From an uncultured Lachnospiraceae bacterium (GTDB lineage: Bacteria > Bacillota > Clostridia > Lachnospirales > Lachnospiraceae), in the NCBI GenBank assembly GCA_944383545.1, contig CALWPY010000002.1, positions 186,001 to 250,000 on the forward strand: a stretch of 64,000 bases of DNA. The letters run 5' to 3'. Of the stretch, positions 1 through 8,787 are shown piece by piece. A program made the position numbers and the translations under genes. Below the pieces are notes generated by a model, which was given only the letters and a program-made list of their open reading frames with translations, searched no databases and was not told the DNA's origin. Positions within the stretch are counted from its first letter, which is position 1, and each line of letters opens with the position of its first letter.

Positions 1-148
1 GTATTTTTCCCGCCTGTTCTGCCACAATCGCAGCATGTGCGGTAGAATGGTCTGTATATCCCAGAAAAGCGAGTGATTCGTTTCCTCTGTTAATATATGT
101 TCTTATCTCTTCTGAATTTTTAACGTCCTGATATTTTATCTGCTTCAT
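1..148 (-). CDS. HD-domain phosphohydrolase, N-terminal fragment
   Basis: Only the first 49 codons are present; the gene runs off the left edge. It starts at an ATG preceded by GGAGAGGAAATA. The peptide begins MKQIKYQDVKNSEEIRTYI and contains YTDHSTAHA. This fits the N-terminus of clostridial HD-superfamily phosphohydrolases, where such a histidine starts the metal-binding HD site. The catalytic core is outside the window, so the substrate is unknown. The gene lies just downstream of the PIN-PhoH gene (32-nt gap) and is probably co-transcribed with it. Confidence 0.6.
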   Translation of the reverse strand, partial: MKQIKYQDVKNSEEIRTYINRGNESLAFLGYTDHSTAHAAIVAEQAGKI

Positions 149-180
149 TATTTCCTCTCCTGCTACTAAATTTTAATTTA

Positions 181-1563
181 TCATTGAATCAGTGAAGCTA
201 CCTTTGCCGCAAGCGGGCTTCTTGTCGTCTCACTGTCCGTAAACCCTAAAACCGCACACAATGGGTCTCCTGACATAAGTTCAAGTGCATACGCCAGCCC
301 GTTATTATGCTTATCCAGTCTTGGATTATCTATCTGGTTTAAATCTCCTGATATTACAAGTTTAGTTCCTTCACCAATTCTTGTCAGTATACCCTTCATC
401 TGCGACGGTGATGTATTCTGTGCTTCATCCACATATAAAATCTGTCTGGTAAGAGAACGTCCTCTCATAAATCCCAAGGCTTCAGCCGAAATATATCCAT
501 GCTGAAAAAGATAATCCACCTTGCCCTGAATATCTGTATCTCTGTTCTTATTTTTCACACCTTTAGCATCCACCAAAAGCTCCAGATTATCCATACATCC
601 CCGTAAAAGAGGTCCCACTTTACTTACTTCATCACCCGGCAAAGCACCTATTTCTTTATCAAATTCTACATTTGCCCGGGTAATTGTTATTTTCCGATAA
701 ATATTTTCTTCTGCGCACTGCTGAAGGGCACAAGCAAGAGTTAAAAATGTTTTTGCCGTCCCTGCAGAGCCCTTTAATATAACTAAAGGGATTTCTTTAG
801 CCGGAGCAAGCAGTGCTTCAATAGCAAACCGTTGTCCTGCGTTTCTTGGCTGAACGCCAAACGGTTTTACAGTATCGTATTGAAGCCTTACAATATGATT
901 ATTTTTCACTTTTGCCGGAAGGACCTCATAAGTAGTCTGATTTGTCACACTTAAAAACTCATTTTCCCTAAGCGTTCTGTCCTTATTATTCCTTTCAAAT
1001 TTAGCCTTTTTTAATTCTACGGAAAAACCCTCTGATAATTTATCAAATTCCTTTTCAGAAAGTAATATTTCATTTCTTCCGTTATATATCAGGTGGTCTT
1101 CATCTATCATTTCATGCTTATAATCCTCGGCTTTAACTCCGAGTAAGTCTGACTTTATACGGACATTAGTATCTTTTGAGACCAAAATAACCGGGCAGTC
1201 AGAATTCTCAGTCAGTTCTTTTGCCACGCAAAGAATTCTGTTGTCCGGCTTATCCTTCCAACCATCAGGCATTTCTATACTTCCACCTGCTGAAACCACA
1301 CGGATTATACCTCCGTTTTGAGTTTTTATACCCTTCATCAGATTTCCCCTGCGGCGCAGCATATCAAAATTTCTCAGAGACTGCCTTGTATTATACCCCT
1401 TGTCTCCTGATGCCTTTTTGTTATCATCCAATTCTTCGATAACTATATCCGGTATGATAATTATATTATCTCCAAACATATGTATACAATCCGGGTCCGC
1501 CATAAAAACATTTGTATCCAGTACATAAATCTTCTGCTTACCATTCTTTTTTGCTTTTGCCAT
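181..1563 (-). CDS. PIN domain - PhoH ATPase fusion protein
   Basis: The 460-residue protein has an N-terminal PIN ribonuclease-like domain (about residues 10-150), opening with YVLDTNVFMADPD, whose acidic residues match the PIN metal site. A linker is followed by a PhoH-type P-loop ATPase (about 240-455) with Walker A GSAGTAKTF and Walker B ILYVDEAQN. This is the usual architecture and length of the Firmicutes YlaK-type PhoH2 family, thought to couple ATP-driven RNA remodelling to RNA cleavage. The ATG is preceded by CTGGAGGAATAT. All expected motifs are present, so the protein is probably active; its cellular role is unproven even in model species. Confidence 0.9.
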   Translation of the reverse strand: MAKAKKNGKQKIYVLDTNVFMADPDCIHMFGDNIIIIPDIVIEELDDNKKASGDKGYNTRQSLRNFDMLRRRGNLMKGIKTQNGGIIRVVSAGGSIEMPDGWKDKPDNRILCVAKELTENSDCPVILVSKDTNVRIKSDLLGVKAEDYKHEMIDEDHLIYNGRNEILLSEKEFDKLSEGFSVELKKAKFERNNKDRTLRENEFLSVTNQTTYEVLPAKVKNNHIVRLQYDTVKPFGVQPRNAGQRFAIEALLAPAKEIPLVILKGSAGTAKTFLTLACALQQCAEENIYRKITITRANVEFDKEIGALPGDEVSKVGPLLRGCMDNLELLVDAKGVKNKNRDTDIQGKVDYLFQHGYISAEALGFMRGRSLTRQILYVDEAQNTSPSQMKGILTRIGEGTKLVISGDLNQIDNPRLDKHNNGLAYALELMSGDPLCAVLGFTDSETTRSPLAAKVASLIQ

Positions 1564-1664
1564 ATATTCCTCCAGGTATCATAGTATATCTTCAATATTA
1601 AGTATACATCTCTTATATAAACTTAAATCTCATAAACCTGTTAAATATATGTAAACTATTTATT

Positions 1665-2018
1665 TTACAGCTTCAAAAATTTATCCATACTCATTACAAA
1701 TATTGTAGCTCCGCCTACTTCCACATCAATCGGTATTGCTATATCAGGACTTACACAATGTCCGTCATTTAAAGGCGCCGGAACACTTGAAGATTTCTGT
1801 TTTCTTTTTCCCGCAAATTCCTTAATAATAGAGACAATTTTATCTACCTCTTCCTCTTTTGCACCTATAAGTATGGTATTGCTTTTCTTTTTTAAAAATC
1901 CGCCGTATGAACTGAGCTTTGTAACAAATACCCCATTTTTGTTAAGCTCCTTTACGGTAATGTCATAATCATCTTCCTGTAATATTGCAAGTATCAGTTT
2001 TCCTGCTGTTTCTTCCAT
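1665..2018 (-). CDS. darA: Cyclic-di-AMP receptor PstA/DarA
   Basis: The 117-residue protein matches the PII-like cyclic-di-AMP receptor family (PstA/DarA, formerly DUF970) throughout. It starts MEETAGKLILAILQEDD, has the conserved GVFVTKLSSYGGFLKK segment with a small glycine-rich turn, then NTILIGAKEEEVDKI, and ends in a conserved GGATIFVM strand. A longer reading from a GTG nine bases upstream exists, but that codon overlaps the AAAGGGG ribosome site, so the ATG eight bases downstream of the site was chosen. Family members form trimers that bind c-di-AMP at subunit interfaces; the downstream target is not established. The gene sits alone between leuS and the PIN-PhoH gene. Confidence 0.9.
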   Translation of the reverse strand: MEETAGKLILAILQEDDYDITVKELNKNGVFVTKLSSYGGFLKKKSNTILIGAKEEEVDKIVSIIKEFAGKRKQKSSSVPAPLNDGHCVSPDIAIPIDVEVGGATIFVMSMDKFLKL

Positions 2019-2108
2019 ATAAAGCACCCCTTTCTACCGTATTCACGTTCTGCATACAATATACATTATATATGTATTAACATATTTTTATGTTTCTCTG
2101 AATTTTAG

Positions 2109-2138
2109 ATAAGCCGCAGGACTTTACCCACGGCTTAT
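2109..2138 (-). terminator. Stem-loop between leuS and darA
   Basis: An 8-bp perfect stem (ATAAGCCG with CGGCTTAT) lies 14 bases after the leuS stop codon. The tract after it on the minus strand (CTAAAATT) is not a clean T run, so intrinsic termination is uncertain. Confidence 0.4.
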
Positions 2139-2151
2139 TAACTTCTGCTAG

Positions 2152-4566
2152 TTACTTAGCTACTATATTTATTATTCTTCCCGGAACATAAATTTCCTTT
2201 ATTATGTTCAGCCCTTCAAGTCTTGCTCCCAGTGCTTCCTTACCTTTTGCAATAGCATCCTCCTTTGAAGCGTCAACTGCAATGGTTACGGTTACTCTGG
2301 TCTTTCCGTTAATCTGTACGGCAATTTCCTTTTCATCATCCTTCATTGTTTCATGGTCATATTCAGGCCATGTCTGATGGAATACACTGTCTGTTCCACC
2401 CAAGAGTTCCCAAAGCTCTTCACCTACATGAGGAGCAAAAGGAGCAAGAAGAATCACTGCTGTTTTAAGAGTTTCCTTATCTACTCCCGTGGTCTTTGTA
2501 AGCTCTACAAATTTGTTGTTGTATTCCATAAATCCGCTTATTACTGTATTTAAGCTGAAGGACTCAAGTCTTGTGGTAATGTCATATACCATCTTATGTC
2601 TGAGTTTGACAAGTTCTTTTGTCTCAGGAACGTCCTTTTCAGCATTATTTACAACCATGTTAAAGAATCTGTTCAGGAAACGGAAAACTCCGTCTATTCC
2701 TCTCTCGTCCCATTCCGAATCAAGCTCAGGAGGTCCTACAAAAAGCTCGTAAAGTCTTAAGGAATCACATCCGTAGTCTCTCACTAAATCATCAGGTGAT
2801 ACTACATTGCCTTTTGACTTGGACATCTTAATGCCGTTCTTTCCGGTAATCATACCCTGGTTAAAGAGCTTCTTAAACGGCTCATCAAAATCTACAACAC
2901 CTATATCATACAAAAACTTTGTATAAAATCTTGAATAAAGAAGGTGAAGCACCGCATGTTCTACACCACCGATATACATATCCACCGGAAGGTATTTATC
3001 TGCCTTTTCCCTGCTTACAAGCTCCTTGTCATTCTTACTGTCCACATATCTTAAGAAATACCATGATGAGCCTGCCCACTGTGGCATAGTGTTCGTCTCT
3101 CTCTTTGCAGGTCTTCCGCACTTAGGACATGTTGTGTTTACCCAGTCTGTCATTGCCGCAAGAGGTGATTCTCCTGTACCTGTCGGCTCATATTTTTCAA
3201 CATCAGGGAGAAGAAGCGGTAATTCCTCTTCAGGAAGCGGAACTGCTCCACAGCACTCGCAGTGAACGATAGGAATAGGCTCGCCCCAGTAACGCTGTCT
3301 GGAGAATACCCAGTCACGAAGCTTATAGTTTGTGGTAGCCTTACCATAACCCATTTCTTCTATCATTTTTGGTGCTTCCTTTTTAAGCACCGAAGACTCC
3401 ATTCCGTTCCAGTCGCCTGAATTTATCATTGTTCCTGAAGCGGCTGTATATGCCTCAGTCATATCCTTAATTTCTACCCCGTCCTTAGCAATTACCTGAA
3501 TTATAGGAAGGTCAAACTTCTTTGCAAATTCAAAGTCTCTGTCATCATGGGCAGGCACGCACATAATTGCTCCGGTACCGTAATCAGCAAGAACATAGTC
3601 AGATAACCAGATTGGAACAAGTGCTCCGTTTAAAGGATTTATTGCATAGCTGCCTGTAAATACGCCTGTCTTTTCCTTATCCTGAAGTCTGTCTACCGAA
3701 GACTTAAGTGATGCCTTGTAAATATATTCCTCAACAGCTTCTCTTGTTTCGTCTGTAGCCAGCTCTTTTGCAAGCTTATGTTCAGGAGCAAGTACCATAA
3801 AGGTTGCTCCGTATAAGGTATCAGGTCTTGTAGTATAAACCACAATTTCCTCATCACGTCCTGAAACCTTGAAATTAACCTCTGCACCCTGTGACTTTCC
3901 TATCCAGTCACTCTGCATCTTCTTAACCTTTTCAGGCCAATCAAGTTTATTTAAGTCATTTAAAAGACGTTCTGCATAAGCAGTAATCTTTAACATCCAC
4001 TGACGCAGATTTTTCTTTGTGACATCAGCACCGCATCTCTCGCATTTTCCGTCTACAACCTCTTCATTGGCAAGACCTGTCTTACATGAAGGACACCAGT
4101 TAATAGGCATCTCTTTTTCATATGCCAGTCCCTTCTTAAACATCTGAATAAATATCCACTGTGTCCACTTATAAAATGAAGGGTCGGTGGTATTTACTTC
4201 CATGTCCCAGTCATAAATGGCGGCAATTTCATTAATCTGTCTCTTTATGTTCTTTATATTCTCTGCCGTGGATTTGGCAGGGTGTGTACCCATTTTTATC
4301 GCATAGTTCTCAGCAGGAAGTCCGAATGCATCCCAACCCATAGGGTGAATTACATAATGACCTTTGAGCATTTCATATCTGCTCCATACATCGGAAATTA
4401 CATATCCTCTCCAATGTCCTACATGGAGTCCGCTGCCCGAAGGATAAGGGAACATATCCAGACAGTAGTATTTAGGCTTTACACCGTCATTTACATTTAT
4501 AGGATTTTCTTCCCACTTCTTACGCCATTTTCCTTCTATTAACTTATGATTGTATGCACTCGCCAT
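2152..4566 (-). CDS. leuS: Leucyl-tRNA synthetase
   Basis: A class I aminoacyl-tRNA synthetase of 804 residues charging tRNA-Leu. The class I HIGH motif appears as YPSGSGLHVGHWRGY near residue 45, and the KMSKS loop as GIKMSKSKGNVVSP. The editing (CP1) domain is present with the TTRPDTLYGATF segment. Zinc-ligand cysteine pairs are visible (CPSCKTG ... CERCG, and HCECCG ... CPKCG). The ATG was chosen because GGAGG lies seven bases upstream; a longer frame starts nine codons earlier without a ribosome site. It has its own promoter at 4630-4657. No T-box leader fits in the 110-base gap to the upstream gene. Confidence 0.97.
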   Translation of the reverse strand: MASAYNHKLIEGKWRKKWEENPINVNDGVKPKYYCLDMFPYPSGSGLHVGHWRGYVISDVWSRYEMLKGHYVIHPMGWDAFGLPAENYAIKMGTHPAKSTAENIKNIKRQINEIAAIYDWDMEVNTTDPSFYKWTQWIFIQMFKKGLAYEKEMPINWCPSCKTGLANEEVVDGKCERCGADVTKKNLRQWMLKITAYAERLLNDLNKLDWPEKVKKMQSDWIGKSQGAEVNFKVSGRDEEIVVYTTRPDTLYGATFMVLAPEHKLAKELATDETREAVEEYIYKASLKSSVDRLQDKEKTGVFTGSYAINPLNGALVPIWLSDYVLADYGTGAIMCVPAHDDRDFEFAKKFDLPIIQVIAKDGVEIKDMTEAYTAASGTMINSGDWNGMESSVLKKEAPKMIEEMGYGKATTNYKLRDWVFSRQRYWGEPIPIVHCECCGAVPLPEEELPLLLPDVEKYEPTGTGESPLAAMTDWVNTTCPKCGRPAKRETNTMPQWAGSSWYFLRYVDSKNDKELVSREKADKYLPVDMYIGGVEHAVLHLLYSRFYTKFLYDIGVVDFDEPFKKLFNQGMITGKNGIKMSKSKGNVVSPDDLVRDYGCDSLRLYELFVGPPELDSEWDERGIDGVFRFLNRFFNMVVNNAEKDVPETKELVKLRHKMVYDITTRLESFSLNTVISGFMEYNNKFVELTKTTGVDKETLKTAVILLAPFAPHVGEELWELLGGTDSVFHQTWPEYDHETMKDDEKEIAVQINGKTRVTVTIAVDASKEDAIAKGKEALGARLEGLNIIKEIYVPGRIINIVAK

Positions 4567-4629
4567 CTCTATTCCTCCAACTTGTAATTGCATATTTCGT
4601 ATATTTTTAAAAGCCTTATACGAATTTTA

Positions 4630-4657
4630 ATTTTAGCACAATGATGTTTCTTGTCAA
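4630..4657 (-). promoter_or_regulatory. leuS promoter with overlapping inverted repeat
   Basis: The minus strand reads TTGACA, a 16-base spacer, then TAAAAT, about 65 bases before the leuS ATG. A perfect 8-bp inverted repeat (ATGATGTT / AACATCAT, 4641-4663) covers the spacer and the -35 box and could be an operator. Confidence 0.65.
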
Positions 4658-4679
4658 CATCATGCTGAGTATTTTTTTG

Positions 4680-4865
4680 TTATACAAACCTGTTCAGGTC
4701 TTTATCATATTTGTAATGAATCATACTGAGCTTGCTTACTATTTCATCTCTGTCAATTTCCAAATCATAGCAGAGCTCATCGAGATTCATATTCTCATCT
4801 CTCATTTTAGTGTTCATAAAGCTAAGCAACATCATCGGGTTGCTTGGTATGTTGTCATAATTCAT
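4680..4865 (-). CDS. DUF4250 domain protein
   Basis: A 61-residue protein beginning MNYDNIPSNPMMLLSFMNTK, the signature opening of the clostridial DUF4250 family, followed by NLDELCYDLEIDRDEIVSKL, which looks like a small helix-turn-helix. The ATG follows GGAGAGATTTAAAA and lies two bases after the stop of the CbiET-like gene, so the two are probably translationally coupled. No function is known for the family. A short DNA-binding or adaptor role is plausible from the helix-turn-helix look but unproven. Confidence 0.75.
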   Translation of the reverse strand: MNYDNIPSNPMMLLSFMNTKMRDENMNLDELCYDLEIDRDEIVSKLSMIHYKYDKDLNRFV

Positions 4866-4867
4866 TT

Positions 4868-5773
4868 TTAAATCTCTCCTGTTATAAGCCAAGGCGATGG
4901 CTGTGATACAAATACGCTATTTTTATCCATTTTTGAAACAGATATCTGTATTACCTCCATGTTCTTGATATCATATTTTTCAAATATTGATTTGATACCT
5001 GAAAGTATATCCAATTCGAGAGTATATATAACAAACTGCATCTTAGGATTTTTCTTTAAAAGTCTTCTTATATCTTCCTCAAGATATTTTGTAGCTACTA
5101 TAAATGCCAGTCTTGGCACAGGAATCTTCTCCAGAGACTCATCTGATAAATCAGGAATTATTTCAACATTATGTAAACCAAATTTAGCAACATTTTCTTC
5201 CATATACTTCATGTCCTGTCTGCTTGGCTCAACTGCAATTATCTGCCCCTCACCTGCAATTATTGCTGCCTCGATAACAATACTTTCACCGCTTACAATG
5301 GCTATGGTATCATGTGTACCTACATTTAAGAGGCTCATTATTACTGCACGGATTTCCTTGCCTACATATTTAACGGTACCTTTACTGAAAAATTCATTTT
5401 TAATACCAATTCTGTAAGCCTCTCTGGTATTTTCATTAAGTACAAAAATAACAGTCGGCTTTTCTATCTTATGGCTTACCATACCCTGAATCTTTGAGTT
5501 TTTTATCTCCGCTCCCGGAGTAAGTCCTTCAGCATACCAGATGTCATAATCTCCAAGTCCCTTTTCCCATAAATCATAAAACAGATTTTCATGTGTACTA
5601 TCTGCAAATATGATTACACGCTTATGTGTCTCTATGGTAGGAATTACATTTTTTTCCTTGCCGCAGATATTTATAAGCTTGATTTTTTCAGGGCTTGTCT
5701 CCATTAAATCTGCAAAATACGCTGTCCAGTCAAGCATTTCCTTGTTATTATATGCTGTTCTCTTATCAGGCAT
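4868..5773 (-). CDS. Degenerate CbiE/CbiT-like protein
   Basis: The 301-residue protein resembles the bifunctional precorrin-6Y methylase/decarboxylase (CbiE-CbiT) in layout: an N-terminal half with YDIWYAEGLTPGAEI, then a Rossmann-like half with IEAAIIAGEGQIIAVEPSRQ and KFGLHNVEII. The CbiT SAM loop, normally a D-x-G-x-G-x-G type motif, is replaced by AIVSGESIVIEAA, so methyltransferase activity is doubtful. No other cobalamin genes are nearby. The neighbours are DUF4250 downstream and an AI-2E permease upstream (22-base gap). The start was set at the ATG eight bases after GGAG; a GTG three codons earlier abuts the ribosome site. A repurposed paralogue is the best reading. Confidence 0.6.
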   Translation of the reverse strand: MPDKRTAYNNKEMLDWTAYFADLMETSPEKIKLINICGKEKNVIPTIETHKRVIIFADSTHENLFYDLWEKGLGDYDIWYAEGLTPGAEIKNSKIQGMVSHKIEKPTVIFVLNENTREAYRIGIKNEFFSKGTVKYVGKEIRAVIMSLLNVGTHDTIAIVSGESIVIEAAIIAGEGQIIAVEPSRQDMKYMEENVAKFGLHNVEIIPDLSDESLEKIPVPRLAFIVATKYLEEDIRRLLKKNPKMQFVIYTLELDILSGIKSIFEKYDIKNMEVIQISVSKMDKNSVFVSQPSPWLITGEI

Positions 5774-5795
5774 AGTTACCACTCCTTTACTTATT

Positions 5796-7241
5796 TTAGT
5801 CCTCTTTTTTTATCTTTTCTTCAGATTCGGAATCTTTATTATCCTTATCACCGATATTTTCAGGTTTTTCTACATTCTCAGCATCCTCAACTTTTTCTCT
5901 TTTTACTTTTCCTATATGCAGGTTTGCCGGATTAAAATGCTGTCCATGTATTTTCTTCATATACTTTTTACGCTTTTTTAAACTCATCCGCTTAGGTTTT
6001 TCTCCATATACAGGCTCGCCCGTAATTTCATCATAACGCCTGAGATTCAGAAACTGCTCTGTTTTATTACTCATGCCCTTGCTTTTCAGTCTGTTTCTAA
6101 GCAGTATTGTTATAAAAGTATATATGCAGGCGAATACGGGAACTCCCAAAAGCATTCCCATGAAGCCGAATAAATCTCCCCCGACAAGAATCGCCACAAG
6201 CACCCACAGTCCCGAAAGACCTGTTGAATCTCCCAATATGATAGGTGCTATTATATTTCCGTCTATCTGCTGCCATATCAGTATAAATATAACAAAAACA
6301 AGACACATCATCGGGTCCTCAACAAGTATCAGAAGTGCACTTGGTATAGCTCCGATAAACGGTCCGAAGAATGGAATCACGTTTGTGACTCCTACCACCA
6401 CGCTTATAAGAGTTGCATAAGGCATATTAACTGCATTGCAAAAGACTGCACATACGGCTCCTACCAGTATTGAATCAATAATGGTACCATTTATAAAACC
6501 ACTGAACACACTGTTTATGTATTCTATGGAATCCAGCACTTTATTTCCCGTTTTCTTGCTGAACAATCCATAAATTATCTTTTTCCCCTGTGCACCCAGC
6601 TCATCTTTTCCTATAAGTATGTAAACCGCTACTATGATTCCTATCAGAAAGTTAAATACAAACCTCACTCCTCCGATAAGTCCCGAGGAAATTCTGGCAA
6701 TTATAATATCCATGTTAGGCATAACCTTACTGTTTAAAAAATCCATAACCACAGCCTGAAGATTTGATATGTAGTTTGAAAATTGTTCTTCAAACTCAGG
6801 ATTTTTTCTCAATGTCCTTTCTGCCCAATCCTGAACATTATTTATATATCCTGGAAATTCATAATACAGCTTTTCAATACTGTCAGCCAGTTCAGGAATC
6901 AAAATCCATAAGAGCGCAACAATAAATGCAATAAATAAAAGTACGGATATTACAACTGACAAAATATTTGATACTTTTCTTACTTTATCCTGATTATTTT
7001 TTATTATATATTTTTCTAATAATTTTGCAGTTACATCTTTAAAAAATATCATTATGGGATTGATAAGAAAGGCTATAATACATCCCACTATAACCGGACC
7101 CAGGGCAGAAAAAACAGCCCTTAACATATTAAAAATAACCCCGATTCTGCCTAAAAGCTGAGCAAAGAGTACTACTATGCAAAGAGATACGGTTATTACG
7201 GCTCCCTGTTTTATATAATTGTTATTCCATCTTCCTCCCAA
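5796..7241 (-). CDS. AI-2E family transporter
   Basis: The 481-residue membrane protein has about eight hydrophobic segments, starting with AVITVSLCIVVLFAQLLG and ALGPVIVGCIIAFLINPIMI. The AI-2E family core is seen in GVTNVIPFFGPFIGAIPSA and in the C-terminal membrane segments. The last 80 residues are a highly charged cytoplasmic tail rich in Lys and Glu. Family members (YhhT, PerM, TqsA) export small solutes or act in ion homeostasis; the substrate cannot be told from sequence. The start is a TTG preceded by GGAGGAGG with eight-base spacing; no in-frame ATG is nearby. Confidence 0.85.
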   Translation of the reverse strand: MGGRWNNNYIKQGAVITVSLCIVVLFAQLLGRIGVIFNMLRAVFSALGPVIVGCIIAFLINPIMIFFKDVTAKLLEKYIIKNNQDKVRKVSNILSVVISVLLFIAFIVALLWILIPELADSIEKLYYEFPGYINNVQDWAERTLRKNPEFEEQFSNYISNLQAVVMDFLNSKVMPNMDIIIARISSGLIGGVRFVFNFLIGIIVAVYILIGKDELGAQGKKIIYGLFSKKTGNKVLDSIEYINSVFSGFINGTIIDSILVGAVCAVFCNAVNMPYATLISVVVGVTNVIPFFGPFIGAIPSALLILVEDPMMCLVFVIFILIWQQIDGNIIAPIILGDSTGLSGLWVLVAILVGGDLFGFMGMLLGVPVFACIYTFITILLRNRLKSKGMSNKTEQFLNLRRYDEITGEPVYGEKPKRMSLKKRKKYMKKIHGQHFNPANLHIGKVKREKVEDAENVEKPENIGDKDNKDSESEEKIKKED

Positions 7242-7296
7242 TATGATTTCCTCCTCCCCGATATGCTTTGTACCAAATCTTATTCAGATTATTTAG

Positions 7297-7995
7297 TTAT
7301 TCCGTTTTCCATGCATTATCCTTAATTACTATCCTGTCATTAAGCTCCGTGAAATCTTTTATCATTGCGATTACACATTCTTCATTTGCCAGATTTATAT
7401 TCCAACTGTCCCCCGTAACAGCTATCACATTTTTTATTCCTGCTCTTACTGCGGCATTCACCCCTATGACAGAATCTTCAAAAGCAAGACAGTGTGATGC
7501 CTTAACACCTGTACTTTTTATCGCCTGTTCAAATGCATCAGGCTCAGGCTTTAATTTTATATTACCGTCATTATATATGATTTTATCCCATTCAAACCAA
7601 TTATCCAGACCGAATATCTCATTATAAAGCTTCATGTTTTCCATATCTGCCGTGGTTGCTATAGCCATGGGAACGCCTGCGTCTTTAAGATATCCCAGAT
7701 ATTTTTCAAGTCCCGGAGCAAGCCTTGCCGTTTCTCTGTGCTTTGCAAGGATATTTCTGTATATACATTCCTTTTCGAGTGAAAACTGATAAATCATGTT
7801 GTCTGAAAGACCGTTCCCCAAAAAATGCTCCAATATGTTTCTAGGGGTTTTCCCTTTTATATAAGCTACAAGTTCAATATCCGATACCTGCTTTGAGGTC
7901 ATTTCTTCAATATATGTTCTCCATGCTTCATCATGATAATTTCCGTCAAAAAACATTGTGCCGTTAAAATCAAAAATTACTGCTATATCTTTCAT
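7297..7995 (-). CDS. HAD-superfamily hydrolase, phosphoglucomutase-like
   Basis: The 232-residue protein has HAD motif I as VIFDFNGTMFF (nucleophile Asp in D-x-N-G-T), motif II as AIATTAD, a motif III lysine in LKPEPDAF, and motif IV as CLAFEDSVIGVNAA. The helical cap after motif I and the FEDS...GV signature match the beta-phosphoglucomutase/phosphatase subclass. The nucleophile motif has Asn instead of the more usual Asp two residues on, which leans toward a phosphatase or an atypical mutase. The gene overlaps the NUDIX gene by 26 bases, which implies a coupled operon. The ATG was preferred over a TTG four codons earlier. The substrate is unknown. Confidence 0.8.
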   Translation of the reverse strand: MKDIAVIFDFNGTMFFDGNYHDEAWRTYIEEMTSKQVSDIELVAYIKGKTPRNILEHFLGNGLSDNMIYQFSLEKECIYRNILAKHRETARLAPGLEKYLGYLKDAGVPMAIATTADMENMKLYNEIFGLDNWFEWDKIIYNDGNIKLKPEPDAFEQAIKSTGVKASHCLAFEDSVIGVNAAVRAGIKNVIAVTGDSWNINLANEECVIAMIKDFTELNDRIVIKDNAWKTE

Positions 7996-8602
7996 ATTCT
8001 TTCTCAATCTCTTTCTTAATCATATTTAGTTCTTCCGGTCTTATACAATGCTTTATGGCGTTATTTTTAACCTTATCAATACATTCCATAAGTCCTATCC
8101 ACTCCGCGCCCTCTATTTCTTCCTTTTGAAGCCTGAGTGCGGAAACAGGAACATTTCTCCAAAGCATGTAAACATTGCTTATCTGATTGTCATGAAACAG
8201 GCTGTCATGAAATTTTTCCTGATATTCAAATTTTCTCCTGCCGATATATATTAATTCATCCTCTTCTGCCTCTACACCAAGCTCTTCTTTAAGCTCTCTC
8301 ACAGCCGATTCGGTAAATCCGCATCCGCAGGGTATGTGCCCGGCACTTGATATATCATAACATCCGGGGTGGGAATCCTTATTTTTGCTTCTCTTTTGAA
8401 TAAGAATTTCAACTTTATCAAGATACTCTTTGTCATACGTATTATTTTTACACCATGTACAAAAATCATCCGCACCATCGCGCATTCTGACAAGCCATAA
8501 ATGGGAAGTGCGGTGAAGTATGCCATTTTCGTGAGCCGTCTTTCTGTCAACTGTTTTTCCGGTAGGATTTCCGTCTTCATCTACTATATCTAAAATTTCC
8601 AT
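7970..8602 (-). CDS. NUDIX hydrolase, IPP-isomerase-like
   Basis: The 210-residue protein starts MEILDIVDEDGNPTGKTVDR, typical of the NUDIX group annotated near isopentenyl-diphosphate isomerase. The NUDIX box reads SAGHIPCGCGFTESAVRELK followed by EELGV; the core REL-KEE-LG is intact, while the first Glu of the canonical box is replaced, as is common in this subgroup. The N-terminal HRTSHLWLV also fits it. Activity on diphosphate-linked substrates is likely; true IPP isomerase activity is not implied. It is the first gene of a NUDIX-HAD pair with its own promoter at 8652-8680 and a good ribosome site (AAGAAGG). Confidence 0.82.
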   Translation of the reverse strand: MEILDIVDEDGNPTGKTVDRKTAHENGILHRTSHLWLVRMRDGADDFCTWCKNNTYDKEYLDKVEILIQKRSKNKDSHPGCYDISSAGHIPCGCGFTESAVRELKEELGVEAEEDELIYIGRRKFEYQEKFHDSLFHDNQISNVYMLWRNVPVSALRLQKEEIEGAEWIGLMECIDKVKNNAIKHCIRPEELNMIKKEIEKEYERYSSNF

Positions 8603-8651
8603 AATAAGCCTTCTTTAATCAATCCGTCTGGTAAATTTTAATTCCTATAAT

Positions 8652-8680
8652 ATTATATTTATCTCATGCATATATGTCAA
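8652..8680 (-). promoter_or_regulatory. Promoter of the NUDIX-HAD operon
   Basis: The minus strand has TTGACA, a 17-base spacer and TATAAT, a perfect sigma-A match about 50 bases before the NUDIX ATG. Confidence 0.8.
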
Positions 8681-8702
8681 ATTATTTCATTTCTTTATTT
8701 AC

Positions 8703-8731
8703 TTGACTAATCTCCCCTGATGTTGCATTAT
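8703..8731 (+). promoter_or_regulatory. Promoter of the GPP34-like gene
   Basis: The plus strand has TTGACT, a 17-base spacer and CATTAT, about 57 bases before the ATG at 8788. The -35 is strong and the -10 moderate. Confidence 0.55.
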
Positions 8732-8787
8732 TATGCCAATGATACTCGAAGCAATAGCGCCATCTTAATTATGAAGGGAGAAATCAA

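Noticed and set aside
4567..4679. T-box riboswitch upstream of leuS
   Set aside because: The leader is only about 55 bases and has no T-box sequence or terminator.
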